Shown: positions 49,991-58,986, numbered from the stretch's first letter. The stretch: DNA of 64,000 bases from Collinsella sp. (GCA_019414205.1 DXML01000016.1:1-64000); one strand, 5' to 3'. The notes: generated from the letters alone by a model not told the origin. A program made the numbers and translations.

Positions 49991-50717
49991 GATTGTCAAG
50001 GCAGATACTCAATAGTTCTTCGAATGCGAGAATACAACTTCCGGTAAAGCAGTTAGGCTTAACGTTCTTAAGATCCATTGGGTGATCGTCATGTATCGTA
50101 AAGATCGCGTCTGCCGTCTTGGCGAGCTCGCTGTCTTCGTTGCCGGTAAACGCGAGGGTCGTAATGCCCGCGTCGTGGCATGCCCTTGCGGTTTCCAGGA
50201 TGGCTTCTGTCTGACCCGATTTGGATATGAGCATCATGCAACTGAGCGTATTTCGGTTGGATTCGACAAACTGATCGGTTTCTAGGAAGTCCTGTATGAC
50301 GGCCAAAAAGCCAAGTCCAACGAGCTTGGTCGCCATGTACTGCGCAACGATGCGTGAGAAGCCCTCTCCGTTTACTCCGATCATTCTGTTGCGATGCAGG
50401 GCGGCGATGAATACGTCTACATCTCCGGTGTGGCATACGAAGTGGACGCTACTGTCTTTGAGTGATTGATTCATTTCGCGGGAGACATGCTGAAGGTGCT
50501 TGAGGTCGTACATCATTTCGCGGTAGCCACGGTAGCCGAGCTTTTTCGAAAGCCTGATGACTGTCGTCATGCTGGTAAAGCATGCCATGGCGACGGGTTT
50601 TATGCCAATATCATCGAGGGTGTCGATATTGTTGAGTAGGTATTCGAGTACGCTTTGCTCGGTTTCGGATAGCTTTGCGGCTGAGTAGAGCTTGGAAATC
50701 TGCTTTTTATCAACCAT
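49965..50717 (-). CDS. RpiR/MurR-family transcriptional regulator
   Basis: Sugar-phosphate sensing regulator. ATG at 50717 with GAAGGAAG upstream; 250 aa. N-terminal HTH_6 domain (about 10-80: SVLEYLLNNIDTLDDIGIKP, STTVIRLSKKLG-like TTVIRLSKKLGYRGY) and a C-terminal SIS domain (about 105-235: IGVNGEGFSRIVAQYM, MLISKSGQTEAILETARA). Divergent from the GH4 gene and convergent with the PTS gene, so it probably controls both through the 175-base gap at 50718-50892, which contains GGATAcaaTATCC and other short palindromes. Confidence 0.88.
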   Translation of the reverse strand: MVDKKQISKLYSAAKLSETEQSVLEYLLNNIDTLDDIGIKPVAMACFTSMTTVIRLSKKLGYRGYREMMYDLKHLQHVSREMNQSLKDSSVHFVCHTGDVDVFIAALHRNRMIGVNGEGFSRIVAQYMATKLVGLGFLAVIQDFLETDQFVESNRNTLSCMMLISKSGQTEAILETARACHDAGITTLAFTGNEDSELAKTADAIFTIHDDHPMDLKNVKPNCFTGSCILAFEELLSICLDNLKQEGLAP

Positions 50718-50892
50718 TGGTGCTTCCTTCCCGCCGGACGTGTGTGGCCGCTTCCGTTGCGTAAATAATAACTCCTTGGGGAATTCCTTTCCCGCCTTGC
50801 AGCCGGGGCGGGAAGCGGCCCTCCATGCTGGATACAATATCCATACACAGGCGAACCATGCAATATTGAATGTGCTAATTGGGGGTTTCGAT

Positions 50893-52266
50893 ATGAAACT
50901 TACGGTCATAGGGGGCGGTGGCGTCCGCTCCATGTTTTTGGCAAAGAGCATAGCCCAGCAGGCGTCATCGCTTGGAATCGACGAGCTTGTGTTTATGGAC
51001 AATGATCCCGAGAAGCTGCGCATCTACGGTGGCCTTGCCGCCCATGTCTCGGGCATGCTTTGCCCCACGCTTAATTTTTCACTGACGGGCGATGCGGTCG
51101 AGGCCGTTAAGGACGCCGATTACGTGATCACGACGATTCGCGTCGGTGGGGACCATATGCGCGTTCGCGATGAGCGCATTGCTCTTTCACATGGGGTTCT
51201 TGGCCAAGAGACGACTGGCGCAGCCGGCGTGTCTTTTGCCATGCGCTCCGTCCCTGCGCTTGCTTCGTATTGCGAGTTAATCAGGAAGTACGCAAAGCCG
51301 GGCGTCAAGGTGTTTAACTTTACTAATCCCGCTGGCGTCGTATCTCAGGCCCTACGCGATATGGGCTATGATTTTACTTATGGCATTTGCGATGCCCCCT
51401 CGGGCATGTTGCATCAGTTTGCCGAGTATAAAGGCGTTGATCCCGCATCGGTTCAGGGCGAGTGCTATGGACTCAACCACCTCTCGTTCTTCCGCAATGT
51501 GACGGTTGACGGCGAGGACATCATGCCCGACTTGATCCACGACGACGGGGCATATGCTCATACAGATCTTAGGTTCTTCGAGAAGGACCTCGTCCTAAAT
51601 CGCGGATGCGTGCCAAATGAGTACCTATACTATTTCTACTATCGCGAGCGCGCCGTTGCCAACGTTCTCTCTTCGCCCCAGACGCGCGGCGAACTCATCG
51701 AAGAAATTAATCGAGAAATGACGAGCGAGCTTGCATCTATCGATATTGAGAACGACTTCGAAAAAGGCCTCGCGTGCTTTGAGAAGTGGTACGGAATGCG
51801 CGAAAACAACTACATGGCGGCCGAGACGGGTATTCATCGCGACAAGCCGTGGACGTTTGACGTGTACGGCAAAGATGCTGGTGGATACGCGGGTGTCGCG
51901 CTCCGTTTCATGGATATTGCTCGCTCTGGCAAGACGCAGCAGATGATCCTGTGCACCCCCAACAATGGCGCCATCCCCGGCCTTCTCGATACAGATGTCA
52001 TTGAGTCAACGTGCGATATCTCCACCGATGGCTGCGTACCGCATCGCGTCGAAGCCGATTCTGTGCCCGCGGGAAACCTCGAATTGATTCGTCGCGTCAA
52101 GTACTACGAGCGCACCGTGGCGCGTGGCATCGTTAACCGATCGAAGCGCGACATTGTCGAGAGCCTCGCGATGCACCCGCTCGTTAATTCGTACTCCTTG
52201 GCGAAAGATATCGCCGCGCAGTACTTTGAGCTTAACCGCGACTACATCGACGGCTGGACAGACTAG
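50893..52266 (+). CDS. GH4-family 6-phospho-glycosidase (NAD- and metal-dependent)
   Basis: Hydrolyses the phosphorylated disaccharide imported by the PTS, by the GH4 oxidation-elimination mechanism. 457 aa; weak GGGGG ribosome site. NAD-binding loop IGGGGVRS (6-13), FMDNDPEKL (adenosine ribose contact), the metal-Cys motif CDAP at 166-169 and GLNH at 193-196. In GH4, CDMP marks 6-phospho-alpha-glucosidases and CN(V/I)P marks beta-glucosidases; CDAP is nearer the alpha type, and DGEDIMPDLI also resembles GlvA. Substrate class is therefore probable alpha, not proven. Confidence 0.85.
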   Translation: MKLTVIGGGGVRSMFLAKSIAQQASSLGIDELVFMDNDPEKLRIYGGLAAHVSGMLCPTLNFSLTGDAVEAVKDADYVITTIRVGGDHMRVRDERIALSHGVLGQETTGAAGVSFAMRSVPALASYCELIRKYAKPGVKVFNFTNPAGVVSQALRDMGYDFTYGICDAPSGMLHQFAEYKGVDPASVQGECYGLNHLSFFRNVTVDGEDIMPDLIHDDGAYAHTDLRFFEKDLVLNRGCVPNEYLYYFYYRERAVANVLSSPQTRGELIEEINREMTSELASIDIENDFEKGLACFEKWYGMRENNYMAAETGIHRDKPWTFDVYGKDAGGYAGVALRFMDIARSGKTQQMILCTPNNGAIPGLLDTDVIESTCDISTDGCVPHRVEADSVPAGNLELIRRVKYYERTVARGIVNRSKRDIVESLAMHPLVNSYSLAKDIAAQYFELNRDYIDGWTD

Positions 52267-52356
52267 TCTGGACGTTAAAACTAGAAATTATGGATGGGCG
52301 GACCGGCGTTTATATTGGCGCCCGTTCGCCCTGCCTAGTAAGAAAACGGGTATAGA

Positions 52357-53184
52357 GTGAACTTGCGAGAGAACTTCAATGTCTTTCTGGAATCGGGCGA
52401 TCGGGCGAAGGGATGCCGGAGTGGCTGTACGATGGCGTTATATATCCCCTTGTTTGTTATGAGCGCGCTTCAAATTGGTGTATCAAACGTTGCAACTGAG
52501 CTCGCCTATATCAATCCGTCCATTACGCTTATTTGCACTGTGGTCGCGGCCTTTTTAAACCTGCTTCTATCGAATGTGGCTTTTTCATTATTTGCCGTCG
52601 ACCGGTCCAAAGAGACGGTGCAACCTGCTCGAACCCCTCCGGTTTATCTCTTGGCCTCGACGGTTCCCCTCCAGATTTCTGGGGCGCTGCTAATTTATTT
52701 GGTTCACTTGATTTTATCGGCAATTGTAGTCTTTGCCTCGCTTGCGAGTAGCCAGCTCGGGGTGTTGTGCTCGCTTGTGGTGGCAGTAATCGTGACGCTT
52801 CTTTCCGCGTCGTTCGTATTCGTGTTAATTGAAGATGCGGACGTGGAGCAGAGGGGACTACGAGGCATTCGGTTTGCACCACGCTACATCATGCATTCGG
52901 TCACGGTGCTTCGTTCCTCCTGCAGGGAAATCGCGCGTCCCGCAACGCTGCTGGTGGCATGGAACCTGGTTGCAAGTTGCGCTATCCAGGTTCTTGTTGG
53001 ATGGGTAGTTTCGAGTGCGGCGCTGCCGTCGGCACTTTCAGTGACGGCGCTTGTACATGAGGGACTTTATTATGGGGCGTTTGCTTATATGCTGCTTTTG
53101 CTAGTTCATTGTGCGGTTGCGAGTTGGCTCGAAATTGACGTGCTCATGGGGGTGTCCTTGTGCGTATCCGAGCAGGCGCGATAG
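52357..53184 (+). CDS. Multi-pass membrane protein of unknown function
   Basis: 275 aa from a GTG at 52357 with a poor ribosome site; an internal ATG at 52432 (MALYIPLFVMSALQ, GGAG ten bases upstream) is an alternative. Six hydrophobic segments (about 28-48, 52-75, 95-125, 130-155, 205-225, 240-260). Not recognised; the layout recalls DUF624/YesL proteins that accompany sugar transporters, but no motif supports that firmly. Between it and the GH4 gene lies an imperfect GC hairpin (about 52294-52332). GC3 is lower than in the core genes. Confidence 0.55.
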   Translation: MNLRENFNVFLESGDRAKGCRSGCTMALYIPLFVMSALQIGVSNVATELAYINPSITLICTVVAAFLNLLLSNVAFSLFAVDRSKETVQPARTPPVYLLASTVPLQISGALLIYLVHLILSAIVVFASLASSQLGVLCSLVVAVIVTLLSASFVFVLIEDADVEQRGLRGIRFAPRYIMHSVTVLRSSCREIARPATLLVAWNLVASCAIQVLVGWVVSSAALPSALSVTALVHEGLYYGAFAYMLLLLVHCAVASWLEIDVLMGVSLCVSEQAR

Positions 53185-53316
53185 CCCGAAGATGAAGCCG
53201 CGTTTTCGACATTGAGTTTCTGCGTACCTTGCTTTCTAAGCAGAATTGGCGCGCCATCTGTTAACGATCGTTTTCCAAGAATTCTTTTGTTGCTCATTTT
53301 ATAGACTTCTCATTGC

Positions 53317-53322
53317 TATAAT
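53317..53322 (+). promoter_or_regulatory. -10 box of the MFS gene
   Basis: Perfect TATAAT, 37 bases before the ATG; no good -35 (TCATTT at 17-base spacing). Confidence 0.5.
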
Positions 53323-53359
53323 CGCCCACCGCTCTAGATGATCGGAGAGGTTTTCCTAT

Positions 53360-54556
53360 ATGGCTCAAACAAAGCAAGGTGGTATCACGCTCGGGCAGTG
53401 GCTCCCGCTTATCGGGCTCGCCTGCTGCGCATTCGTGTTCAACACGTCGGAGTTCATGCCCATCGGCCTTCTGACCGATATCGCCGCGTCGTTCTCGCTC
53501 ACCGAGGCCCAGGCAGGCATCATGATCTCGGTCTACGCCTGGGGCGTCATGTTGCTGTCGTTGCCGCTTATGGTGTTTGCCTCGCGCTTCGAGTTCAAGC
53601 GGATGCTGCTGGGCGTGCTCGCCGTGTTCTCGCTCGGGCAGTTTCTGTCGGCCGTGGCGCCGACCTATCCTATTTTGGTCTGCGCGCGCCTGGTGGTCGC
53701 CTGCTCGCACGCCGTGTTCTGGTCGGTCGCTTCGATCATAGCCTCGCGCCTGGTCGATACGCGTCATGGGGCGCTCGCCATCAGCATGATCGCCACGGGC
53801 TCGTCCATCGCGCAGATCTTCGGCCTGCCCCTCGGTCGCGCCATCGGCCTGGCCGTGGGCTGGCGTATGACGTTTGCCGTGGTCGGAGCTTTTTCTGCCG
53901 TCGCGGTGGTGTACCAGGCAGCGGTGTTCCCGGCCATGCCGGTGGGCGAGCGCTTTACGCTCAAACAGCTGCCCGAGCTGCTCAAGAACCCGTTCCTCAT
54001 CGCGCTTTATGCGGTCACGGTCTTTATGGCGACCGGCTATTATGCGGGTTACAGCTATATCGAGCCGTTCCTGGCTCAGGTCGCGCACGTCGACGCAAGC
54101 GCTATTACCATGACGCTGACGGCGTTTGGCTGCTCCGGTCTGCTCGGAAGCTGGCTGTTCGGCCGACTGTTCGATGGGCATCGCTTTCCGTTCTTGGCTA
54201 TCACACTCTCCGGCGTGCCGGTGGCTCTGCTGCTCATGGGTCCGGTTGCACCGTCGCTCGTCGCCGTTCTCGCTGTTTGCGCGCTATGGGGCTGCTGCTC
54301 CACGGCCTTTAACGTGGCGTTTCAGGCCGAGCTCATCAAGTACACGCCGGCGGATTCGTCGGCCGTCGCCATGTCGATCTTCTCGGGCCTGTTTAACCTC
54401 GGTATCGGCACGGGCACCGCAATCGGCGGCGCCGTGGTGTCGGGCCCCGGCATCGCCTGGATCGGCTACGCAGGCGGCACGATCGCTGTCGTGGGCGTCA
54501 TCCTCGCCATCACCGTACTGTTCCCAGCCATACGCCGCGCCAAGCTCGTTGCCTAA
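53360..54556 (+). CDS. MFS transporter, sugar-efflux (SotB-like) family
   Basis: Proton-driven exporter with 12 predicted helices, 398 aa. FNTSEFMPIGLLTDIA in helix 1 is the SotB/YdeA signature; the loop 2-3 region is FASRFEFKRML and helix 5 carries the antiporter-like GLPLGRAIG. E. coli SotB exports arabinose and IPTG. Sugar or drug specificity cannot be read. GAGAGG nine bases upstream of the ATG. A family B palindromic repeat follows. Confidence 0.85.
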   Translation: MAQTKQGGITLGQWLPLIGLACCAFVFNTSEFMPIGLLTDIAASFSLTEAQAGIMISVYAWGVMLLSLPLMVFASRFEFKRMLLGVLAVFSLGQFLSAVAPTYPILVCARLVVACSHAVFWSVASIIASRLVDTRHGALAISMIATGSSIAQIFGLPLGRAIGLAVGWRMTFAVVGAFSAVAVVYQAAVFPAMPVGERFTLKQLPELLKNPFLIALYAVTVFMATGYYAGYSYIEPFLAQVAHVDASAITMTLTAFGCSGLLGSWLFGRLFDGHRFPFLAITLSGVPVALLLMGPVAPSLVAVLAVCALWGCCSTAFNVAFQAELIKYTPADSSAVAMSIFSGLFNLGIGTGTAIGGAVVSGPGIAWIGYAGGTIAVVGVILAITVLFPAIRRAKLVA

Positions 54557-54571
54557 CCACATCCCCTCATC

Positions 54572-54638
54572 AGTTGCGGTGAAATACGGACTGCTGGGCC
54601 CAATAAACCCGGCAAACAGTCCGTATTTCACCGCAACT
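54572..54638. repeat. Palindromic repeat, family B (copy 2)
   Basis: A 22-bp perfect inverted repeat: left arm 54572-54593 (AGTTGCGGTGAAATACGGAC...), right arm 54617-54638. The 23-base centre GGGCCC...CCCGG can fold further. Same arm as 14317-14383, different centre. Confidence 0.8.
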
Positions 54639-54710
54639 TATTTTGGGGGAGGGGATGCGCGGCGGGCATACAATGGATGGCGTTGCGTGAACACTTTCCG
54701 GGAGGTTGCT

Positions 54711-56087
54711 ATGTGGGCATACGAGACGACGTTCTATCAGATCTATCCGCTGGGCTTTTGCGGAGCTCCGCGTGAGAATGTCGCGCCCGTTGCCGAGGAT
54801 GAACTCTTCCAGACCACCGGCACCGTGCCCAATCCCGATGCCCCCATCATGAAAATCGCCCAATGGGCCGACTACCTGCAGGAACTTGGTGTTGGCGCCG
54901 TTCTGATCAACCCGCCGCTCGAGTCCGATAGCCACGGCTACGATACGCGCAGCCTGCGCCATATCGACCGTCGTCTGGGCGGGGATGCCGACTTTGCCGC
55001 CGTGTGCGAGACGCTGCATGCCCATGGCATACGCGTGGTGCTCGATGCCGTATTCAACCATGTGGGCCGCGGCTTCTGGGCATTCCGCGACGTGCAGGAG
55101 CGCAAGTGGGACTCGCCCTACAAGGACTGGTTCCACATCAGTTTTGACGGCGACTCGTGCTACGGCGATGGCTTTTGGTACGAGGGCTGGGAGGGCCATT
55201 TTGAGCTTGTGAAGCTCAACCTGCAAAACCCCGCCGTGGTCGATTACCTGCTTGAGTCCGTGCGTCACTGGGCCGAGGCCTTTGGCATCGACGGTCTGCG
55301 TTTGGACGTCGCCTATATGCTCGATCGCGACTTCATGCGCCGCCTGCACGCCTTTACCCGTGAGCTCAAGCCCGACTTTGTGCTGATTGGCGAGACGCTC
55401 CACGGCGACTACAACCAGATCGTCAACGACGAGATGCTCGACTCCTGCACCAACTACGAGTGCTACAAGGGCCTGTACTCTAGCTTTAACTCGGTCAACA
55501 TGTTCGAGATCGCCCACTCGCTGCATCGCCAGTTTGGCGGTGACCCGTGGTGCATTTATCGCGGCAAGCATCTGCTGTCGTTTGTCGACAACCACGATGT
55601 GCCGCGCCTGGCGAGCATCCTTACCGACAAGTCCTGTCTGCGCCCCGCTTATGGCATGCTCTTTGGCATGCCGGGCATCCCGTGCGTCTACTATGGCAGC
55701 GAGTGGGGAATTGCCGGTGAAAAGGGCGGCCCCGATGGCGATTGGGCGCTGCGACCTGCGCTCGATGAGCCTGCGCCCAACGAGCTGACGGCCTTCATCA
55801 AGCAGCTCGCGCACCTGCGCTCGGCAGACGACGCGGCGGCCCGTGCCCTCAACTATGGTGCCTATCGCAACGTGGTGATCCAGAACAAGCAGCTGCTGTT
55901 CGAGCGCGCCTGCGACGACGCGACGGTGCTCGTGGCGGTCAATGCCGTGAACGAGCCCTATACCTTTGGAGCCGGCGAGCTCAACGGCTCCTTTGCCGAC
56001 CTACTTGCCGACGGCGCGCCCACAGTCGAGCTATCGGGTGCCCTTGAGCTTGCACCCTACGAGGTACGCTATCTGTTGAGAGCCTAG
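54711..56087 (+). CDS. GH13-family alpha-glycosidase
   Basis: Intracellular alpha-amylase-family enzyme, 458 aa, no signal peptide. ATG at 54711 after GGGAGG. (Beta/alpha)8 barrel with region I DAVFNH (112-117), region II GLRLDVA with nucleophile Asp199, region III IGETLHGD with acid/base Glu228, region IV FVDNHD with Asp296. Short C-terminal beta domain. The compact size and the region II/III sequence suggest a maltodextrin- or cyclomaltodextrin-hydrolysing enzyme (GH13_20-like) that works on short alpha-glucans. May cooperate with the PTS-GH4 locus. Confidence 0.85.
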   Translation: MWAYETTFYQIYPLGFCGAPRENVAPVAEDELFQTTGTVPNPDAPIMKIAQWADYLQELGVGAVLINPPLESDSHGYDTRSLRHIDRRLGGDADFAAVCETLHAHGIRVVLDAVFNHVGRGFWAFRDVQERKWDSPYKDWFHISFDGDSCYGDGFWYEGWEGHFELVKLNLQNPAVVDYLLESVRHWAEAFGIDGLRLDVAYMLDRDFMRRLHAFTRELKPDFVLIGETLHGDYNQIVNDEMLDSCTNYECYKGLYSSFNSVNMFEIAHSLHRQFGGDPWCIYRGKHLLSFVDNHDVPRLASILTDKSCLRPAYGMLFGMPGIPCVYYGSEWGIAGEKGGPDGDWALRPALDEPAPNELTAFIKQLAHLRSADDAAARALNYGAYRNVVIQNKQLLFERACDDATVLVAVNAVNEPYTFGAGELNGSFADLLADGAPTVELSGALELAPYEVRYLLRA

Positions 56088-56090
56088 TCC

Positions 56091-56654
56091 ATGGCAGCGT
56101 CTGACGAGGGCTATCAACATATTGAGCATGGGTTTGAGCCCGTGTTCGACCAGCACTCGCGCGTTTTGGTGCTCGGATCGTTTCCCTCGGTGCTTTCGCG
56201 CGCCAACGCCTTTTATTACGGCAACCCTCAGAATCGCTTTTGGCGTGTGATGGCCGTGTGCCTCGGTGCGCCCGTGCCGCCCAACGAGGGAGACTCTTTG
56301 GCGAGCGGCGAGCCCGCGACGCTCGACGCCTTGGTTGCTGCCAAGCGATCCATGCTGCTTAACGGTGGCGTAGCCCTGTGGGATGTGATCGAGAGCTGTG
56401 ACATCAAGGGCTCGAGTGACGCGAGCATTCGTAACGTTGTACCGGCACATATCGAGCGCATTACCGGCGCAGCTCCCATTGAGCAGGTGATATGCAACGG
56501 TGGTACAGCTGGCCGGCTCTACAAGCGCTATCTACAAGAGCGCACCGGGCTGCCCGCTATCGTCCTGCCCTCGACAAGTCCTGCCAATGCCGCCTGGCGA
56601 CTGGAGCGTCTTGTCGAGCGTTGGCACGAAGCCGTTGACTGGGCTGTTATTTAA
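56091..56654 (+). CDS. DNA-deoxyinosine glycosylase (UDG superfamily, HDG/family 6)
   Basis: Removes hypoxanthine (and possibly other deaminated bases) from DNA. 187 aa; starts three bases after the GH13 stop. LVLGSFPS with FYYGNPQNRFWRVMA is the family's motif 1 and substrate region; LPSTSPANA is motif 2. The methanogen and actinobacterial relatives have this shape. Gene order with GH13 seems accidental. Tail-to-tail with the next gene: only one base separates the stops. Confidence 0.85.
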   Translation: MAASDEGYQHIEHGFEPVFDQHSRVLVLGSFPSVLSRANAFYYGNPQNRFWRVMAVCLGAPVPPNEGDSLASGEPATLDALVAAKRSMLLNGGVALWDVIESCDIKGSSDASIRNVVPAHIERITGAAPIEQVICNGGTAGRLYKRYLQERTGLPAIVLPSTSPANAAWRLERLVERWHEAVDWAVI

Positions 56655-56655
56655 T

Positions 56656-57318
56656 TTAGATTTTTGTTTGAGCGTGGGCGCCCAGACGTTTCAGAACGCC
56701 TCGCCAGATCGGCGCGGGCACGGCTGGCTCGGCGCAAACCATGCCGTCGGCGTCGACGTCCTCGGCATTGCCGCCGCCAAGTCGCTGTGCATGCTCGACG
56801 GAGCAGCCCATGCGCACGGCGCCCACGAGCTTGTCCATGGCCTCCGAAAACGGTCGCCGCAAGAGTCCCATGCGCGGGGAATGGCGAAGCGCTGCGATGC
56901 CGCTGCCGGCGCAGATGGCAACGCCGCCACACCACAATTGGTCATGGCGCTCACATGCCTTGTGCAGGCGAACGGCGGTCCCACGCGCCTGCTCAGTGCC
57001 CTCTTGTGCGGCTCGAATCGCGGCATAGACGCGCGTTCCCGTACCGCCAAAGCGCTCAAGCGCCTGCTCGATAGCAGTCAACGTCTCATCGTCAGCCACA
57101 TCTTCAATGGCCAGCACGATGCCATCGGCAACGCTGCCGGTGTCATTTGCTTTCAAGTCGACCGGGCGGGGGAGTGCGGTGCCGGAAAGTTGAGCATAGG
57201 CGGCGATGGCATCCTGCAGGTCCCAGAGCAAAAAATCAAGATCGGCGCTATTGGGAATACTGACAAACGCGATGTTATGCAGTGTTTTTGGTACATCGCC
57301 GCGTGCGGTCGTCTCCAT
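56656..57318 (-). CDS. Protein of unknown function, possibly flavodoxin-like
   Basis: 220 aa; AAAGGAGG four bases before the ATG. Not firmly recognised. The C-terminal half (CGGVAICAGSGIAALRHSPRMG, then RPFSEAMDKLVGAVRMG) resembles the end of flavodoxin-like NAD(P)H-quinone reductase families, but the N-terminal FMN loop is not seen. ADGIVLAIEDVADDETLTAIEQAL could be a strand-helix unit. No Cys cluster, membrane helix or signal. Confidence 0.5.
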   Translation of the reverse strand: METTARGDVPKTLHNIAFVSIPNSADLDFLLWDLQDAIAAYAQLSGTALPRPVDLKANDTGSVADGIVLAIEDVADDETLTAIEQALERFGGTGTRVYAAIRAAQEGTEQARGTAVRLHKACERHDQLWCGGVAICAGSGIAALRHSPRMGLLRRPFSEAMDKLVGAVRMGCSVEHAQRLGGGNAEDVDADGMVCAEPAVPAPIWRGVLKRLGAHAQTKI

Positions 57319-57411
57319 GCCGCCTCCTTTCCGGTCGGTTTCCGTTTAGGTTACACCGTCTGGTGGCGCCCCGCCGCGCTATCCTAGTGCAACCCTCACG
57401 AAAGGAATGCC

Positions 57412-58548
57412 ATGCGTCTGCCCATGAACACCTCGCTTGCCACGCTCAAGCCTTCTGGCATCCGCCGAATCAACGCACTCGCCGCCCGGCACCCGGGATG
57501 CATTGCGCTCGCGCTTGGCGAGCCCGATTTTCCCACGCCCGATGTGATTAGCGCCGAGGTGGCCGCCGCGCTCGACCGCGGCGACACGCACTATCCGCCC
57601 AACAACGGTCGCCCCGCCCTGCGCGAGGCACTGTCCGAATATATGGGGGACGCGGGCCTTGCGTTTTCGGCCGACGAGGTCATCCTGACTGACGGCGCGA
57701 CCGAGGCCCTGTCGGCAACATTCATGGCTATGCTCAACCCCGGCGACGAGGTCATTATCCCCACGCCGGCTTTTGGCCTGTACGAGAGCATCGTTGTGGC
57801 CAACCACGCCAAAGCGGTCTTTTTGGACACGGAGCCCGCGCAATTCCAGATTGACGAGGACGCGCTTCGTGCCTGCGCGACGCCGGCGACTAAGGCCATC
57901 GTTATCTGCTCGCCCAACAATCCCACGGGCTGCATCCTCGACGCAGCATCGCTCGACGCCGTGGCGCGCGTGGCAGAGCAGGCGGGCATCTACGTAGTCT
58001 GCGACGACGTATACAACCGTCTGGTCTATGTGGATGGCTACGAGCGCTTTGCCCAGCGCCACCCGGAGCTGCGCGACCAGACGGTGGTCATCGAGAGCTT
58101 CTCCAAGCCCTGGGCCATGACCGGCTGGCGCTTGGGCTGGCTCGCAGCGGCAGCCCCCGTCATCGCCGAGATCGCAAAGGCTCACCAATACTTAGTATCG
58201 AGTGCTGTCTCCTTCGAAATGGACGCCGCAGCCCGAGCCCTGACCGTCGACCCAACCCCCATGCTCAAAGTCTACCGAGCCCGCCGCGAACGCGTACTCG
58301 CAGCCTTAAACGCCATGGGCCTCGACGTAGTAGAGCCCGCAGGAGCCTTCTACACTTTCCCGAGCATCAAAAAGTTCGGCCTAACCAGCGAAGACTTCTG
58401 CATCAAAGCCATCGAAGAGGCAAACGTAGCCCTAGTCCCGGGCGACTGCTTCGGCACCGAAGGCCACGTCCGCCTCAGCTATTGCGTTTCCGATAAAGAC
58501 CTGGACGAAGGCCTCCGCCGCCTGTCCACCTTCCTTTCAACCTTTTAG
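57412..58548 (+). CDS. PLP-dependent aminotransferase, class I/II
   Basis: Fold-type I transaminase of the aspartate/PatA-like group, 378 aa. GAAAGGA upstream of the ATG. LALGEPDFPTPD near the N terminus, NNPTG, DDVYNRLVY, and the PLP Lys232 in SFSKPWAMTGWRLGW; C-terminal Arg in GHVRLSYC binds the substrate carboxylate. Substrate uncertain (aspartate or a branched/aromatic amino acid). Codon use changes at about 58150-58200: before it nearly all Glu codons are GAG, after it mostly GAA, with many GCA, GTA, CTA and CGA. The reading frame is intact. Confidence 0.87.
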   Translation: MRLPMNTSLATLKPSGIRRINALAARHPGCIALALGEPDFPTPDVISAEVAAALDRGDTHYPPNNGRPALREALSEYMGDAGLAFSADEVILTDGATEALSATFMAMLNPGDEVIIPTPAFGLYESIVVANHAKAVFLDTEPAQFQIDEDALRACATPATKAIVICSPNNPTGCILDAASLDAVARVAEQAGIYVVCDDVYNRLVYVDGYERFAQRHPELRDQTVVIESFSKPWAMTGWRLGWLAAAAPVIAEIAKAHQYLVSSAVSFEMDAAARALTVDPTPMLKVYRARRERVLAALNAMGLDVVEPAGAFYTFPSIKKFGLTSEDFCIKAIEEANVALVPGDCFGTEGHVRLSYCVSDKDLDEGLRRLSTFLSTF

Positions 58549-58597
58549 CCCTCAGGGATGCAACACATCAGCCCACCGACCCAAGCATTATGAGTGG

Positions 58598-58818
58598 GGC
58601 ACGTCGCTCAACGGACACGAGGATTCGCAGCAAAGTTACCGCAGCTCCGGTCCGAGGGGCCGGGTTGAGATTTTCGTAGATTCCGCACGAGCCGAAGAGC
58701 ACTTAATGTGCTCTTCGTGCGAGCCAGGACTTGACCGAGCGAAAATCTCAACCCGGCCCCTCGGACCGGAGCGTATGCAGGGTTTGTGTACGAATCCTCG
58801 CGCCCGTTGACCGACGCC
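58598..58818. repeat. Giant nested hairpin (about 220 nt)
   Basis: Core arms of 33 bp pair perfectly: 58644-58676 (GCTCCGGTCCGAGGGGCCGG...) with 58740-58772. Outside lie CGAGGATTCG/CGAATCCTCG (58618-58627, 58791-58800), TCAACGG/CCGTTGA (58608-58614, 58804-58810) and GTCG/CGAC. Inside, CGCACGA-gcc-GAAGAGCAC folds with GTGCTCTTCGTGCG around 58684-58721. No ORF. The rest of 58549-59051 is the leader of rplJ. Confidence 0.8.
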
Positions 58819-58949
58819 GGGGTCCCCGCCATAATACTTTCGGTTCACGCACGAATCCGCTGCCAGAGACAGCCGGTGCAAACGGGCATCGCCCGCGAGC
58901 TTAATGGGATATCCCGCCAGCCGAGGTGGTCGAGTAGATATGTCTTCTC

Positions 58950-58986
58950 GCCCCCGTCGCTCATGCAGCGCGGGGGCTTTCTTTTT
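58950..58986 (+). terminator. Leader terminator/attenuator of rplJL
   Basis: GCCCCCG (58950-58956) / CGGGGGC (58971-58977) with an inner GCTCATGCAGC loop region, followed by TTTCTTTTT, 66 bases before the rplJ ATG. Position fits an L10-leader attenuator; a plain terminator of an upstream transcript is also possible. Confidence 0.6.
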
